Below, piece after piece: positions 45,092 to 55,239 of a stretch of 64,000 bases of DNA. How positions within the stretch are numbered: position 1 is the first letter of the stretch; each line of letters begins with the position of its first letter. Source of the DNA: Filomicrobium insigne (lineage in GTDB: Bacteria > Pseudomonadota > Alphaproteobacteria > Rhizobiales > Hyphomicrobiaceae); assembly GCF_900104305.1 (NCBI RefSeq), contig NZ_FNJC01000001.1, positions 672,543 through 736,542 on the forward strand. The letters run 5' to 3'. The notes beneath the pieces are model-generated. The model had not been told where the DNA came from. It saw nothing but the letters and a program-made list of their open reading frames with translations, and did not search any database. Position numbers and translations under genes: made by a program.

Positions 45092-48088
45092 ATGAGCACA
45101 TCCAAAATAGCAGACTCCATCACCACGACGTGTACGGTGCCGGAAGGCGAGCCGGTGCCGGTCATCAAGGGCAGCCACGTCTATCTGGTCGATGGCTCCG
45201 GATATATTTTCAGAGCTTTTCACGCTTTGCCGCCGTTGACGCGTCCCTCGGACGGGTTGCCGGTCGGAGCGGTCCACGGTTTTTGTCAAATGCTGTGGAA
45301 GCTGCTCGCCGACAGCAAGGCGTCGGAGGCTCCGACCCACATCGCGGTGGTGTTCGACCATTCCGCCAAGACGTTTCGCAACGATATTTATGCCGACTAC
45401 AAGGCCAACCGGCCGCCACCGCCGGAAGAGCTGATCCCGCAATTTCCGCTTATCCGAACGGCGGTGCAGGCCTTCAATGTCGCTTGCATCGAACAGGAAG
45501 GCTACGAGGCGGACGACCTGATCGCGACATTCGGACGGCAAGCGCTCGACGCAGGTGCCGACGTTACGATTATCTCGTCCGATAAGGATCTGATGCAGCT
45601 CGTCAGACCCGGCCTGGTCATGATCGATGGCATGAAAAACAAGCGCATCGGTCCGGACGAGGTGCGCGAAAAATTCGGCGTTCCGCCCGACAAAGTCGTC
45701 GACGTGCAAGCGCTTGCAGGGGATTCCGTCGACAACGTTCCGGGGGTGCCGGGAATCGGTGTTAAGACGGCGGCCGAACTGATCAATACGTTTGGCGATC
45801 TCGATGCCTTGTTGGAACGTGCAGGAGAGATCAAACAGCCAAAGCGGCGTGAACGGCTCACCGAGTTTGCCGATCAGGCCAGGGTCAGCCGCGATCTCGT
45901 TCGGCTCGACGCTAATGTTCCCGTCAACGTCAAGCTGGAAGCCCTTGGCGTTCGTGATCCTGAGGCGGGATCCCTGCTCGGCTTCCTCCAGCAGATGGAA
46001 TTTAACACGCTGACGCGGCGCATCGCGGAGAAGCTCGGTGCGGAGCCACCGCCCGCTTTGAAGGTTTCCGTGGGCGTGACGGTCGCGAAAGTGAAGACCG
46101 TTACTGTGGTCGACGACACATCGCGTGCTGCGTCGTCTCCAGGTGGGGCGGGCACACCTGGCGCCTCGGTTGCGCATGGAAATCTGCTCGCGACAGAGCC
46201 CGCGATCGACAGGACTAAATATGAGACGGTGACGACGACGGAACAGTTGTCCGACTGGATCACACGTGCTTATGAAACCGGCCATTTCGCCTTCGACACG
46301 GAGACCACAGGGCTCGACGCCATGCAGGTGCATCTCGTTGGCCTTTCGATGGCCACCGAACCAGGTGCGGCCTGTTACGTGCCGCTGGGTCACGTCGCGG
46401 CGGGCGGCGGGCTCGATTTTGGTGGTGAGAGCGACCTCGTGCAAATGCCCATACGCGAGGCGCTCGACCTGCTCAAACCCCTGCTCGAAGACCCCAGCAT
46501 TCTGAAGATCGGGCAGAACCTAAAGTACGACTGCCTCGTCATGCAGCGCTACGGCATTCGGTTGAACAGCTTCGACGATACGATGCTGATCTCCTATGCC
46601 CTCGACGGCGGCCGCGGCGGCCACGGCATGGACGAACTGGCCATGCGCCATCTCGGCCATAGCTGCGTGCCATTCTCAAAAGTAATTGAGACGGCGCCGG
46701 GCGGAAAAAAGGCGACGAAAACGTTTGCAGCGGTGCCGATCGACAAAGCGACAGAGTACGCCGCGGAAGACGCTGAGGTGACGCTGCGGCTGTGGCATAA
46801 GCTGAAGCCACGTCTCGTCGCCGAACGCATGACCAGTGTTTACGAAACGCTGGAGAGACCTCTCGTGCGCATCATCTCCGACATGGAATGTTGTGGGATC
46901 AAGGTCGACCGAACGATCCTCTCGCGTTTGTCCGGCACGTTCCAGCAGCGGATCGCGGCTCTAGAGGCTGAGGTCCACGAATTGGCGGGGGATACGTTCA
47001 ATCTCGGGTCCCCGCGGCAGCTCGGCGTTCTGCTGTTCGACAAACTGAAGTTGCCAGGCGGGAAGAAAACGAAAAGCGGACAGTGGGAAACGCGCGCAAG
47101 CCTGCTGGATGATCTCGCGAACAACGAGGACCTTCCTGAAGATGCTCGTCGTCTAGTCCTGACAATGCTGGAGTGGCGGCAGCTCTCAAAGCTACGATCG
47201 ACTTATACGGACGCCTTGCCGAATTACATTCATCCCGAAAGCGGTCGCATTCATACGTCGTATGCCATGGCGTCGACGACGACTGGGCGCCTGGCTTCGT
47301 CGGATCCCAACCTCCAGAACATTCCGATTCGGACGAAAGAAGGACGTGAAATCCGTACTGCCTTCATTTCATCGGAGGGGGCTAAGCTCATTTCGGCAGA
47401 CTATTCGCAGATCGAGTTGCGGGTTCTCGCGCATATTGCGGATATCGCTCAGTTGAAGCAGGCGTTCGCAGACGGCCTCGACATTCACGCGATGACTGCG
47501 TCCGAGATGTTCGGGGTGCCTGTGGAAGGCATGCCCGGCGAAGTGCGGCGGCGCGCCAAAGCGATCAACTTCGGGATCATCTATGGGATTTCGGCGTTCG
47601 GGCTCGCCAATCAGCTCGGAATTTCACGCGAAGAAGCCGGTCAATACATTAAAACCTACTTCGAGCGCTTCCCCGGCATTCGCGACTACATGGATCAGAC
47701 CAAGAAGTTCGCCCACGAGAATGGCTACGTGACCACGATCTTTGGCCGTCATGTCCATTATCCCGAGATCAATACGCGTAATCCGTCCATGCGTGGCTTC
47801 TTGGAACGTGCGGCGATCAACGCGCCGATACAGGGCTCGGCCGCCGATATCATCCGGCGCGCCATGGTGCGCATGCCCGCGGCACTCGAAAACGCGAACC
47901 TGCGTTCCGCACGCATGCTCCTGCAGGTCCACGACGAATTGATCTTCGAGGTTGCCGATGCGGACGTCGATCGTACAATCGAAACCGTGCGCTCTGTGAT
48001 GGAGGGTGCAGCGGAACCGGCGGTCAGGCTTAGCGTGCCAATCCATGTCGACGCGAAGGCTGCAGACAACTGGGAAGCGGCGCATTGA
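45092..48088 (+). CDS. polA: DNA polymerase I
   Basis: DNA polymerase I fills gaps and removes RNA primers in replication and repair. The 998-residue protein starts with a short extension (about 1-27) before VYLVDGSGYIFRAFHALPPL. The 5'-3' exonuclease domain covers about 28-320, including GYEADDLIATF and GDSVDNVPGVPGIG. The 3'-5' exonuclease domain (about 380-590) keeps FDTETTGLDA, so proofreading should be active. The polymerase domain (about 630-998) has DYSQIELRVLAHIA (motif A), RRRAKAINFGIIYG (motif B) and QVHDELIFEV (motif C). Confidence 0.98.
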   Translation: MSTSKIADSITTTCTVPEGEPVPVIKGSHVYLVDGSGYIFRAFHALPPLTRPSDGLPVGAVHGFCQMLWKLLADSKASEAPTHIAVVFDHSAKTFRNDIYADYKANRPPPPEELIPQFPLIRTAVQAFNVACIEQEGYEADDLIATFGRQALDAGADVTIISSDKDLMQLVRPGLVMIDGMKNKRIGPDEVREKFGVPPDKVVDVQALAGDSVDNVPGVPGIGVKTAAELINTFGDLDALLERAGEIKQPKRRERLTEFADQARVSRDLVRLDANVPVNVKLEALGVRDPEAGSLLGFLQQMEFNTLTRRIAEKLGAEPPPALKVSVGVTVAKVKTVTVVDDTSRAASSPGGAGTPGASVAHGNLLATEPAIDRTKYETVTTTEQLSDWITRAYETGHFAFDTETTGLDAMQVHLVGLSMATEPGAACYVPLGHVAAGGGLDFGGESDLVQMPIREALDLLKPLLEDPSILKIGQNLKYDCLVMQRYGIRLNSFDDTMLISYALDGGRGGHGMDELAMRHLGHSCVPFSKVIETAPGGKKATKTFAAVPIDKATEYAAEDAEVTLRLWHKLKPRLVAERMTSVYETLERPLVRIISDMECCGIKVDRTILSRLSGTFQQRIAALEAEVHELAGDTFNLGSPRQLGVLLFDKLKLPGGKKTKSGQWETRASLLDDLANNEDLPEDARRLVLTMLEWRQLSKLRSTYTDALPNYIHPESGRIHTSYAMASTTTGRLASSDPNLQNIPIRTKEGREIRTAFISSEGAKLISADYSQIELRVLAHIADIAQLKQAFADGLDIHAMTASEMFGVPVEGMPGEVRRRAKAINFGIIYGISAFGLANQLGISREEAGQYIKTYFERFPGIRDYMDQTKKFAHENGYVTTIFGRHVHYPEINTRNPSMRGFLERAAINAPIQGSAADIIRRAMVRMPAALENANLRSARMLLQVHDELIFEVADADVDRTIETVRSVMEGAAEPAVRLSVPIHVDAKAADNWEAAH

Positions 48089-48267
48089 GCAACGCTTCAC
48101 GGGCTGCCGAACCAAATTGATGGGATTGCCGTTGTCCGTATTCGACTGTTTGAGACGTGACTCGGTTAGTCTCCCTCGCGGCTCCGGCACGTTGAAGATG
48201 CACTACCGGGCTGTTTGATCTACTCTCGGGTGCCACTTCGGCGATGCTTTTGATCAAGAGGTGCCCT

Positions 48268-48462
48268 GTGACCCAGAAATTCACTGTCGGCCTCAAACTT
48301 GAGGGGAAAGCGAACCACGTTGTCGTTGAGGCGGAAGATGCGCTCGTCGCCGCCCTTAAGGCGAAGATTGTTCATCCCGAAGCGATGATCACCTATTCCC
48401 GGAGAAGCAATCAACGGGGCGATAAGCGCAACCCTCCCGAAGAGCGCATCGCACATCCGTGA
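48268..48462 (+). CDS. small conserved hypothetical protein
   Basis: A 64-residue product from GTG 48268 (MTQKFTVGLKLEGKANHVVV), with an AGAGG box upstream. It pairs a short beta-like stretch with a helix (EDALVAALKAKIVHPEAMITY) and ends in a basic, polar tail. The frame opens a few codons earlier at 48244, but the family-like start is here. The function is unknown; I believe the gene is real from its codon use and similarity to short proteins seen in related genomes. It is convergent with phaB. Confidence 0.55.
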   Translation: MTQKFTVGLKLEGKANHVVVEAEDALVAALKAKIVHPEAMITYSRRSNQRGDKRNPPEERIAHP

Positions 48463-48479
48463 GATCCGAGGCCGCCTTC

Positions 48480-48508
48480 AAAAAAAGAGGGAGCCCTGAG
48501 GCTCCCTC
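48480..48508 (-). terminator. terminator of the phaA-phaB transcript
   Basis: On the minus strand GAGGGAGCC and GGCTCCCTC (48487-48508) form a 9-bp stem with a 4-base loop, followed by seven T (48480-48486). Confidence 0.92.
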
Positions 48509-48538
48509 CAACGTGGATTCTCGATCGAGAAAAAACGA

Positions 48539-49264
48539 TCAGACCATGTACTGGCCACCGTTGGCCGAGATCGTCGAACCGGTGATGAAACCAGCATCTT
48601 CGGACGCCAGGAATACTACAATACGTGCGATTTCTTCAGGCTCACCCAATCGGCCGACAGGAATGTACGGCAGGATGTTCTTTTCAAGTACCGCAGGGTC
48701 GATGGCGCGCACCATCTCGGTGCCGATGTAGCCCGGGCAGATCGCATTGACGGTGATGCCCTTGAATGCACCTTCCTGTGCGAGCGCTTTCGTAAACCCG
48801 AGATCGCCGGCCTTCGAGGCTGAGTAGTTCACCTGGCCCATCTGGCCCTTCTGGCCATTGATCGACGAGATATTGATGATGCGGCCAAACTTGCGATCAC
48901 GCATGCCTTCCCAGACGGGCCGGGTCATATTGAACAAGCCGTTGAGGTTGGTGCCGATGACCGCGTCCCACTGCTCACGTGTCATCTTGTGGAACATGCC
49001 GTCACGCGTAATGCCGGCATTGTTGACGAGGACATCCACAGGACCGACCTCGGCCTCAACGCGCTTGATGCCTTCGGCGCACGCGTCAAAGTCAGCAACC
49101 GACCACTTGAAAACCGGAATACCAGTTTCCGCCTTGAATTTCTCAGCTGCCTCATCATTGCCGGCGTAGTTGGCGGCAACACGATATCCGGCTTCCTTGA
49201 GTGCAACAGAAACGGCGTGACCGATACCGCGCGTACCACCTGTAACGACGGCTACCCTTGCCAT
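48539..49264 (-). CDS. phaB: acetoacetyl-CoA reductase (PHB synthesis)
   Basis: It reduces acetoacetyl-CoA to (R)-3-hydroxybutyryl-CoA with NADPH for polyhydroxybutyrate. The 241-residue short-chain dehydrogenase has the cofactor motif VTGGTRGIGHAVSV, NNAGITRDGMFHKM, and the catalytic Ser-Tyr-Lys in INISSINGQKGQMGQVNYSASKAG. The ending GFITGSTISANGGQYMV matches PhaB. It follows phaA by 103 bases in one transcript. Confidence 0.96.
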   Translation of the reverse strand: MARVAVVTGGTRGIGHAVSVALKEAGYRVAANYAGNDEAAEKFKAETGIPVFKWSVADFDACAEGIKRVEAEVGPVDVLVNNAGITRDGMFHKMTREQWDAVIGTNLNGLFNMTRPVWEGMRDRKFGRIINISSINGQKGQMGQVNYSASKAGDLGFTKALAQEGAFKGITVNAICPGYIGTEMVRAIDPAVLEKNILPYIPVGRLGEPEEIARIVVFLASEDAGFITGSTISANGGQYMV

Positions 49265-49367
49265 GTTTTCTTCCTCTTCCTAGTTGTAAACGCTTATGTT
49301 TTTCGAACTGAAAAATGCCGGAGGGCAAAGCTGCGCCTCCGGAACCCTAAAGTAATTGCGTGAAACC

Positions 49368-50558
49368 TCAATCGCGGGCGACGCAAAGAGCGATGCCCAT
49401 ACCGCCACCGATGCACAGGGTTGCCAGGCCTTTGCGCGCATCACGACGACGCATTTCGAACAGCAGCGTATTGAGAATGCGGCAGCCCGAAGCTCCGATG
49501 GGATGGCCGATAGCAATAGCGCCGCCGTTGACGTTGACCTTGGAAACGTCCCAGCCGAGTCCCTTGTTGACCGCGCAAGCCTGCGCCGCGAAGGCTTCAT
49601 TGGCCTCAATAAGATCGAGGTCATCCGCTGACCAGCCAGCCCTTTCGAGTGCTTTCTTGGCTGCTGGAATCGGGCCGGTACCCATGACGGACGGATCGAC
49701 GCCGGCCGTTGCCCATGACACGATGCGCGCCAATGGGGTCAAGCCACGACGCTTGGCTTCAGCCGCCGTCATCAGCAGTGCAACCGCCGCACCGTCGTTG
49801 ATGCCGGATGCGTTAGCGGCCGTTACGGTGCCTTCCTTAGGATCAAAAGCCGGACGCAGCTTCGCAATCGATTCCGCAGTGACGCCTTCCTTGATGTACT
49901 CGTCCTGATCGACGACCACCTCGGCCTTGCGCGTCTTGACCGTCACCGGTGCAATTTCATCCTTGAACTTACCGGCTTTGCGGGCTGCTTCCGCCTTGTT
50001 CTGAGACGCAGCTGCGAAGGCGTCTTGCTCTTCGCGAGTAATCTGAAACTGGCGGGCAACGTTTTCAGCGGTCGTTCCCATGTGATAGCCGTTAAAGGCG
50101 TCCCACAGGCCATCGCGGATCATGGTGTCGATCATCTTGGCGTCGCCCATCTTCACACCGTCGCGCAGATGCATGCAGTGGGGCGACATGCTCATGTTTT
50201 CCTGGCCACCGGCGACAACAATGGAAGCCGACCCAGTCATGATCTGCTGAGCGCCGAGCGCCACGGCGCGCAGACCGGAGCCGCAGACCTGGTTCATACC
50301 CCAAGCGGTTGTTTCAATCGGGAGACCCGCCGCGATGGACGCCTGACGGGCTGGATTTTGACCGGCACCGGCCGTCAAAACCTGACCGAGAATAACCTCG
50401 GAGACCTCGTTGGGTTGAACGCCAGCCCGCTCCAACGCCGCCGTAATGGCGACTTTTCCGAGTTCGTGGGCTGGAACCGCCGCTAACGAGCCATTGAACG
50501 AACCGACGGGCGTGCGTGCCGCGCTAGCAATTACGATCGTCTCATTATCTTGGCTCAT
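49368..50558 (-). CDS. phaA: acetyl-CoA C-acetyltransferase (beta-ketothiolase, PHB synthesis)
   Basis: It condenses two acetyl-CoA into acetoacetyl-CoA. The 396-residue biosynthetic thiolase has the nucleophile Cys in [30 protein letters not shown], the His of [14 protein letters not shown] and the second Cys in [15 protein letters not shown], so all four catalytic motifs are intact. This contrasts with the thiolase-like protein at 60606. It is divergent from phaR and the first gene of phaA-phaB. Confidence 0.97.
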   Translation of the reverse strand: MSQDNETIVIASAARTPVGSFNGSLAAVPAHELGKVAITAALERAGVQPNEVSEVILGQVLTAGAGQNPARQASIAAGLPIETTAWGMNQVCGSGLRAVALGAQQIMTGSASIVVAGGQENMSMSPHCMHLRDGVKMGDAKMIDTMIRDGLWDAFNGYHMGTTAENVARQFQITREEQDAFAAASQNKAEAARKAGKFKDEIAPVTVKTRKAEVVVDQDEYIKEGVTAESIAKLRPAFDPKEGTVTAANASGINDGAAVALLMTAAEAKRRGLTPLARIVSWATAGVDPSVMGTGPIPAAKKALERAGWSADDLDLIEANEAFAAQACAVNKGLGWDVSKVNVNGGAIAIGHPIGASGCRILNTLLFEMRRRDARKGLATLCIGGGMGIALCVARD

Positions 50559-50826
50559 GTAGCGTCTCCTTCGCCGGGTCTATGCCGGCCGCTTAATGAT
50601 AAATTTAATCGGATCGGGGCGTGATGACCAAGCGTCGTAACACGATTGGCTGGAAACCCGTTCTAGCGGTGATAGCAGTTAGTCGATCACGACGGCAATC
50701 GGGACTAACGAGGGTCAATTGTCTCAGTATGCCTAATCAATCAGCACAAACGGCTTTCAAGAGCACCGGCTGCTATGTTACTTTCATGCAGCGCACAACA
50801 ATGCAGGACATCGGGATTTTTCGAAT

Positions 50827-51477
50827 ATGCTGAACAAACCTGAAGCGTCCGGCGAGAAGCGTGAAACCGTCGTCATCAAGAAGTACGCCAACCGCCGCCT
50901 CTACAATACCGAAACGAGCACCTATGTAACGCTCGACGATCTGGCGGCCATGGTGCGCTCCGATCGCGATTTCGTTGTCTACGACGCTAAAACCGGCGAT
51001 GAACTAACCCATTCTGTTTTAACGCAAATCATTGTCGACCAGGAAAGCAAGGGACAGACGCTGCTGCCTATTCCGTTCCTCAGGCAGTTGATCCGCTTCT
51101 ACGATGACAGTATTGCGCGGATGGTGCCCACCTACCTGCAATTTAGTCTTGAGGCACTGGTGAAGGAACAAGAGCGCTTCCGCAGTCAGTTCGCAACGGC
51201 CTTCGGCAACCCTTCCGCTGCGTTCGAGGCATACCAAGAGCAAGCTCGGCGCAACATGGCAATTTTTGAGCAGGCCATGTCGATGTGGACGCCTTTTTCA
51301 CCGAAAGGTGCGGACGCGGCCCAAAGCACCCCACAGCCCGGCTCAGAGACGGAGTCCTCGGAAAGTGGATCCGCGTCAGCAACAAATAGCGCTTCCCTCG
51401 ACGATATTGCCGAGCTGAAGTCTCAGTTGGCGGCGATGCAGCAGAAAATCGAGAAACTCTCCCGCGACCAGGACTGA
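50827..51477 (+). CDS. phaR: polyhydroxyalkanoate synthesis repressor PhaR
   Basis: PhaR binds PHB granules and represses phasin and other PHB genes when PHB is absent. The 216-residue protein has the PHB/PHA-accumulation DNA-binding domain (about 14-75, VVIKKYANRRLYNTETSTYVTLDDLA) and the PHB_acc repeat (about 78-125, with PIPFLRQLIRFYDDSIARM). The C-terminal part is disordered, then a coiled-coil (ELKSQLAAMQQKIEKLS). It is divergent from phaA-phaB across 268 bases, where its operator would be expected. I could not pick out an operator by eye. Confidence 0.95.
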   Translation: MLNKPEASGEKRETVVIKKYANRRLYNTETSTYVTLDDLAAMVRSDRDFVVYDAKTGDELTHSVLTQIIVDQESKGQTLLPIPFLRQLIRFYDDSIARMVPTYLQFSLEALVKEQERFRSQFATAFGNPSAAFEAYQEQARRNMAIFEQAMSMWTPFSPKGADAAQSTPQPGSETESSESGSASATNSASLDDIAELKSQLAAMQQKIEKLSRDQD

Positions 51478-51582
51478 GTTCACGCTGAACAGGTGGCGGA
51501 TATCCCCCACGCTGGCCCCCGTTACTCAGACGGTTCCTACCGTGAGCCGAACGCCTTTGCAGAATTCATAACGCTTCAAGAT

Positions 51583-51615
51583 AAAAAAGACGCGCCAACG
51601 AGATGTTGGCGCGTC
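51583..51615 (-). terminator. terminator after the 51650-52075 gene
   Basis: On the minus strand GACGCGCCAAC and GTTGGCGCGTC (51589-51615) form an 11-bp stem with a 5-base loop, followed by TTTTTT. Confidence 0.9.
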
Positions 51616-51649
51616 GATGTTCGGTTCGCTTAAAGGACGACCGTCGTCA

Positions 51650-52075
51650 CTAGTGGTCTAAGCCACCAAAGCCAATATCCCTGCGCGCCACACGAATTCC
51701 TATTGTGTATCCAGCGACCACGTCGATCAGGGTTGCAACCATGATCAGGAAGAACACGCTGGTGAAGGCCGCATCCACGAGCAGAAACTCGATAAGGCAC
51801 GCGATGAACACCACCATCGATAATCCGTGATCGAGCAACGACGCCGTCGACGTGTATGTCGCCTTCAAGATCTCAGCGAAGAGCATCAGCATGGTGACGA
51901 GCAAAATAAGATCGCCCCAGTTGAAGCTCCACACCCGTTCGCCACCGCGGAAGGACGGCAACTGGAAGATTTCTTGACGCAGAACGTCGTCAGGCGCCGC
52001 GCTGCCGCCTAGCAACACAACGATATTATAGAAAATAAAGGCGAAAACGATTAGCGGCAGGGACCGGATCGACAT
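51650..52075 (-). CDS. small multi-pass membrane protein
   Basis: A 141-residue product with four predicted membrane helices: LPLIVFAFIFYNIVVLLGG (about 6-24), DLILLVTMLMLFAEILKA (about 53-70), MVVFIACLIEFLLVDAAF (about 84-103) and SVFFLIMVATLIDVVAGY (about 104-124). Between the first two helices is a periplasmic loop of about 28 residues (DDVLRQEIFQLPSFRGGERVW). I recognise the type from conserved alphaproteobacterial hypotheticals but not a function. It lies between phaR (plus strand, convergent) and rpmF (same strand). Confidence 0.75.
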   Translation of the reverse strand: MSIRSLPLIVFAFIFYNIVVLLGGSAAPDDVLRQEIFQLPSFRGGERVWSFNWGDLILLVTMLMLFAEILKATYTSTASLLDHGLSMVVFIACLIEFLLVDAAFTSVFFLIMVATLIDVVAGYTIGIRVARRDIGFGGLDH

Positions 52076-52255
52076 CTACTACATCTCCCGTGATAGCCCG
52101 AGGCAGGCTGGAATAGCATCAGTACATGACAGCTGAACGTTTCACGTGGCAATCAGGTCCATGCCCCGCAGAACGTCCTGGCCAAGCTCATATCAGCTCG
52201 GCCGCGACTCGATAGTGGTCAGACGATCATGGGGAAATTGCGTAGCGTCAATCTA

Positions 52256-52441
52256 TCAGACGTCAGATTGGGGGGCCAAGATCTGACGACCACGGTATTT
52301 TCCGCTCTTCAGGTCGATGTGATGCGGACGGCGACGCTCACCCGATTCCTTGTCTTCAACATAGGTCGGGGCGCTGAGCGAATCGTGCGAACGGCGGGTG
52401 CCGCGCTTCGTCCGCGATACTTTCTTTGTTGGAACTGCCAT
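52256..52441 (-). CDS. rpmF: 50S ribosomal protein L32
   Basis: A 61-residue ribosomal protein, [20 protein letters not shown], which is the conserved L32 start. The C-terminal zinc-binding cysteines of some L32 are absent, as usual in Alphaproteobacteria. It is followed by an unrelated membrane gene, not by the fatty-acid genes plsX-fabH seen in other bacteria. Confidence 0.95.
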   Translation of the reverse strand: MAVPTKKVSRTKRGTRRSHDSLSAPTYVEDKESGERRRPHHIDLKSGKYRGRQILAPQSDV

Positions 52442-52628
52442 TTCTCGACTCCAAAGTGCATATGACCCGCTGGCGTCGGAGGTGTGCCCCAGACCGCTAA
52501 CAGGCTTGATTGTCTATAGCTTTTCACGCGGGCGGCCGCTCAGCATGGCGACTTCCCCCGATCATTTGCCGGGCTATATACGCGTAAAATCGCGGAAACG
52601 CCAGTCCCTTCGGGGCCTTTGCCCGACA

Positions 52629-54014
52629 CTACCGAGCTTCGGTGACGCAGGCATCCGCATTGGACATGGTGCGCATACGAGCAATAATCGTGGATGCCAT
52701 TTTATTCATCAGGCGGCTCGGAGAGCCAGGCTTGCGTCTGATCGGGCTTGGCAACGAGACCGCCAAGAGTGCGGCCTGGCGGGTTGTGAGTTTCTCTGCC
52801 GACCTATCGAAATGACGACGCGCTGCTGCTTCGGCACCGAATATGCCGGGTCCCCATTCGACAATATTCAGGTAAATCTCGGCAATACGCGCCTTCGACC
52901 ACAGCGCATCGATCGTCAGCGTCAACGGGACTTCAAGTGCTTTGCGGACATAGCTCTGCTGCGGCCACAGGAACATGTTCTTAGCAAGTTGCATGGTCAT
53001 TGTGGAGGCGCCACGCGGTGTACCACCGTTCGCACGCCGAATGGCCGCCAGAATCTCTCTCGGGTCGATGCCCCAATGGCGGCAGAAACGCCCGTCCTCC
53101 GACACGATCACCGCATGCACGAGTTTGGGGGAAATTTTGTTGAGCGGAACCCAGCGCTGATCGATGTCGACGCCTTGCGCTGCGCGGATCAGCATTAGGG
53201 CGGAGGTGGGTGGATTGACGAAGCCAAGCACCGCGACCAGGACCACCATCACCACATACCATGCAACCAGTGCGAGCATCATATACCGAGCCAAACGACC
53301 AATTATTCGCGTAATCTTGCGAAGTTTCGTCGGTTCGGTGCGTGTCTCTCGTTGCAGTTGAGACGAAACTGGTGCGTCCATCGCGCCAGCGGTCGGACCT
53401 GCATAATAGGATCGGCTCATCGGCGCGGCCGAACGTTGGAGTGCCTGTGCCTCTAACTGAGCACTCATCTCTGCCGCCGGTTCGGGGCCGGTTTCGACGT
53501 TGGCGGCGCTGGCCGGAAGGACAGGTTCGGAGCTTACTGGAGCAGTATCGACTTCGGTAGCCGGCGCCTCCTGGACTTGTCCCTCTCCTGTGTTTTCAAC
53601 TGGTTCCGCGGGGAGAACCGGCTCGGGCTCCGATACAGCCTCTCCTTCTGACTGGCCTTGCGACAGCGGCTCGCTTCCCACCTCGCACGGTTCTTCGTCT
53701 GCTCCCTGTCTACCCAACGGCAGAGGAGCAGCGGGGACTGATGGAAGCAGTTCTCGGGCCGGTTCGGATATCCTCGCTGAGGGAAGGCCCCTGTCCCCGC
53801 TTACCGCAGGATCGGACCCATCTGTTTCGGCAACGCGCTCCGGTGATACCTGTGCGACTTCCGTGGCTGCCAGCACCAAACGCGCCAGGATATCGCGGCG
53901 CGCGGCCTCATGCGGCATCGGCGGCTGTTCGGAGGTCGACGTTTCCTTTACAGGTTCGTTCGTCATCTCCGGGCCAGCGCGATCAACGCAGACTGTCAGC
54001 TTTCGGTCGTGCAT
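52629..54014 (-). CDS. mtgA: monofunctional peptidoglycan glycosyltransferase with a long disordered N-terminus
   Basis: It polymerises lipid II into glycan strands at the inner membrane. The GT51 domain fills about 270-450: VIVSEDGRFCRHWGID (catalytic Glu in SEDG), GASTMTMQLAKNMFLWPQQSYVRKALE, RIAEIYLNIVEWGPGIFGAEAAARRHF. One membrane helix precedes it (MMLALVAWYVVMVVLVAVLGF, about 235-257). The first 230 residues are Glu, Pro, Ser and Val rich and predicted disordered, unlike the roughly 240-residue MtgA of E. coli. ATG 53966 is an alternative start. It has no transpeptidase domain. Confidence 0.93.
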   Translation of the reverse strand: MHDRKLTVCVDRAGPEMTNEPVKETSTSEQPPMPHEAARRDILARLVLAATEVAQVSPERVAETDGSDPAVSGDRGLPSARISEPARELLPSVPAAPLPLGRQGADEEPCEVGSEPLSQGQSEGEAVSEPEPVLPAEPVENTGEGQVQEAPATEVDTAPVSSEPVLPASAANVETGPEPAAEMSAQLEAQALQRSAAPMSRSYYAGPTAGAMDAPVSSQLQRETRTEPTKLRKITRIIGRLARYMMLALVAWYVVMVVLVAVLGFVNPPTSALMLIRAAQGVDIDQRWVPLNKISPKLVHAVIVSEDGRFCRHWGIDPREILAAIRRANGGTPRGASTMTMQLAKNMFLWPQQSYVRKALEVPLTLTIDALWSKARIAEIYLNIVEWGPGIFGAEAAARRHFDRSAEKLTTRQAALLAVSLPSPIRRKPGSPSRLMNKMASTIIARMRTMSNADACVTEAR

Positions 54015-54127
54015 ACGGCCTTGACACTCGGCTGCTTTGGGTTCCCGTCTGTGTCGGGCGCGGCCGGTGACCTGCCCACCCCTGGGTTATCCCCCGCCCT
54101 CGTCGACAGCTCAAGAGTACCTCTTCC

Positions 54128-55036
54128 ATGAATTTTGCAGAGAAGCTTCGCCACAACGGCCAATTGGTCGAGAGTAAACTTGAGGAATTGCTCAACGACG
54201 TTAATAGAACTGGCGCACCGGAACGCCTAGTCGCGGCGATGCGCCACGGGATGCTCGGGGGCGGAAAACGGCTGCGCCCCTTCCTTGTCATCGAAAGCGC
54301 TGCCCTGTTTGATGTGCCTTCAGAACGCACGCTGGCGTGCGCGGTAGCTGTCGAGCTTGTTCATGGCTACAGCCTGATACACGACGATCTTCCAGCCATG
54401 GACGATGATCAGCTCCGGCGAGGCAAACCCACTGTGTGGGCGGCTTTTGACGAATGGACGGCCATTTTAGCGGGGGACGCTCTGCAGGCCCTTGCGTTCC
54501 AGGTTCTGGCAGATACCGCTATATCCGGCAATTGCGACGGGCTCAGCGCGATAACGTTGACGCGCGAACTCGCCGCTGCGTCGGGCGCGGCTGGAATGGT
54601 CGGCGGCCAAGCGATCGACCTTGAATCTGAAAAGCTCTCTATCCCGGCGTCACCCAACGTCGATCACGTCACGAACCTGCAGGCAATGAAGACCGGACGA
54701 CTCATCCGATTTTCATGCGAGGCAGGCGCAGTTCTGGCTGGCCATACGGGCCCTGAACGTGCGGCCCTGCGCCAGTTCGGGGAGCATCTGGGCGTCGCGT
54801 TCCAGATCGCAGACGACCTTCTGGATGCGGAAGGAGACGCTGAGCGCGTCGGCAAGGCTGTTGCCAAAGACACAGAGGCCGGCAAGGCGACGCTCGTCTC
54901 CCTTATGGGTATCGACGCAGCGCGGGAGGCTCTCACCAGGGCTCTTAACCAGGCCAAAGCGGAGCTTAAAATGTTTGGTAAGCGGGCAGAAACCCTCATT
55001 GCAGCCGCGGAATTCGTTGCCAGCCGCGACCATTGA
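54128..55036 (+). CDS. ispA: polyprenyl diphosphate synthase (farnesyl/geranylgeranyl type)
   Basis: It condenses IPP with DMAPP, GPP or FPP to make short-chain prenyl diphosphates. The 302-residue protein has the first Asp-rich motif DDLPAMDDD and the second DDLLD, plus GGKRLRPFLV. Bulky residues before the first motif decide chain length and cannot be judged safely by eye; FPP synthase is the common annotation. It is divergent from mtgA across 113 bases. No dxs or xseB follows, unlike many bacteria. Confidence 0.93.
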   Translation: MNFAEKLRHNGQLVESKLEELLNDVNRTGAPERLVAAMRHGMLGGGKRLRPFLVIESAALFDVPSERTLACAVAVELVHGYSLIHDDLPAMDDDQLRRGKPTVWAAFDEWTAILAGDALQALAFQVLADTAISGNCDGLSAITLTRELAAASGAAGMVGGQAIDLESEKLSIPASPNVDHVTNLQAMKTGRLIRFSCEAGAVLAGHTGPERAALRQFGEHLGVAFQIADDLLDAEGDAERVGKAVAKDTEAGKATLVSLMGIDAAREALTRALNQAKAELKMFGKRAETLIAAAEFVASRDH

Positions 55037-55239
55037 CATGCATACGCACCAAAGCCTGTTTTCGGGCTCGCTCGCTTGTTGTACCTCCCCGTCGATACAG
55101 CTATTTCACGGGCGTTAACCTTTCGACCTAACCAATCTCAAAGGCGACCCATGCCGCCAGGCTTGAAAACGGTTAAATGGTGGCAGCGGCGTGTGCTGAG
55201 AACCGGTCCGCGCCAGAGACTGGAAAGAGGAAACTATAG

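Noticed and set aside
45077-46444. 455-codon minus-strand ORF inside polA
   Set aside because: It is antisense to a clear DNA polymerase I. High GC at third positions leaves the opposite frame open. No known domain is visible.
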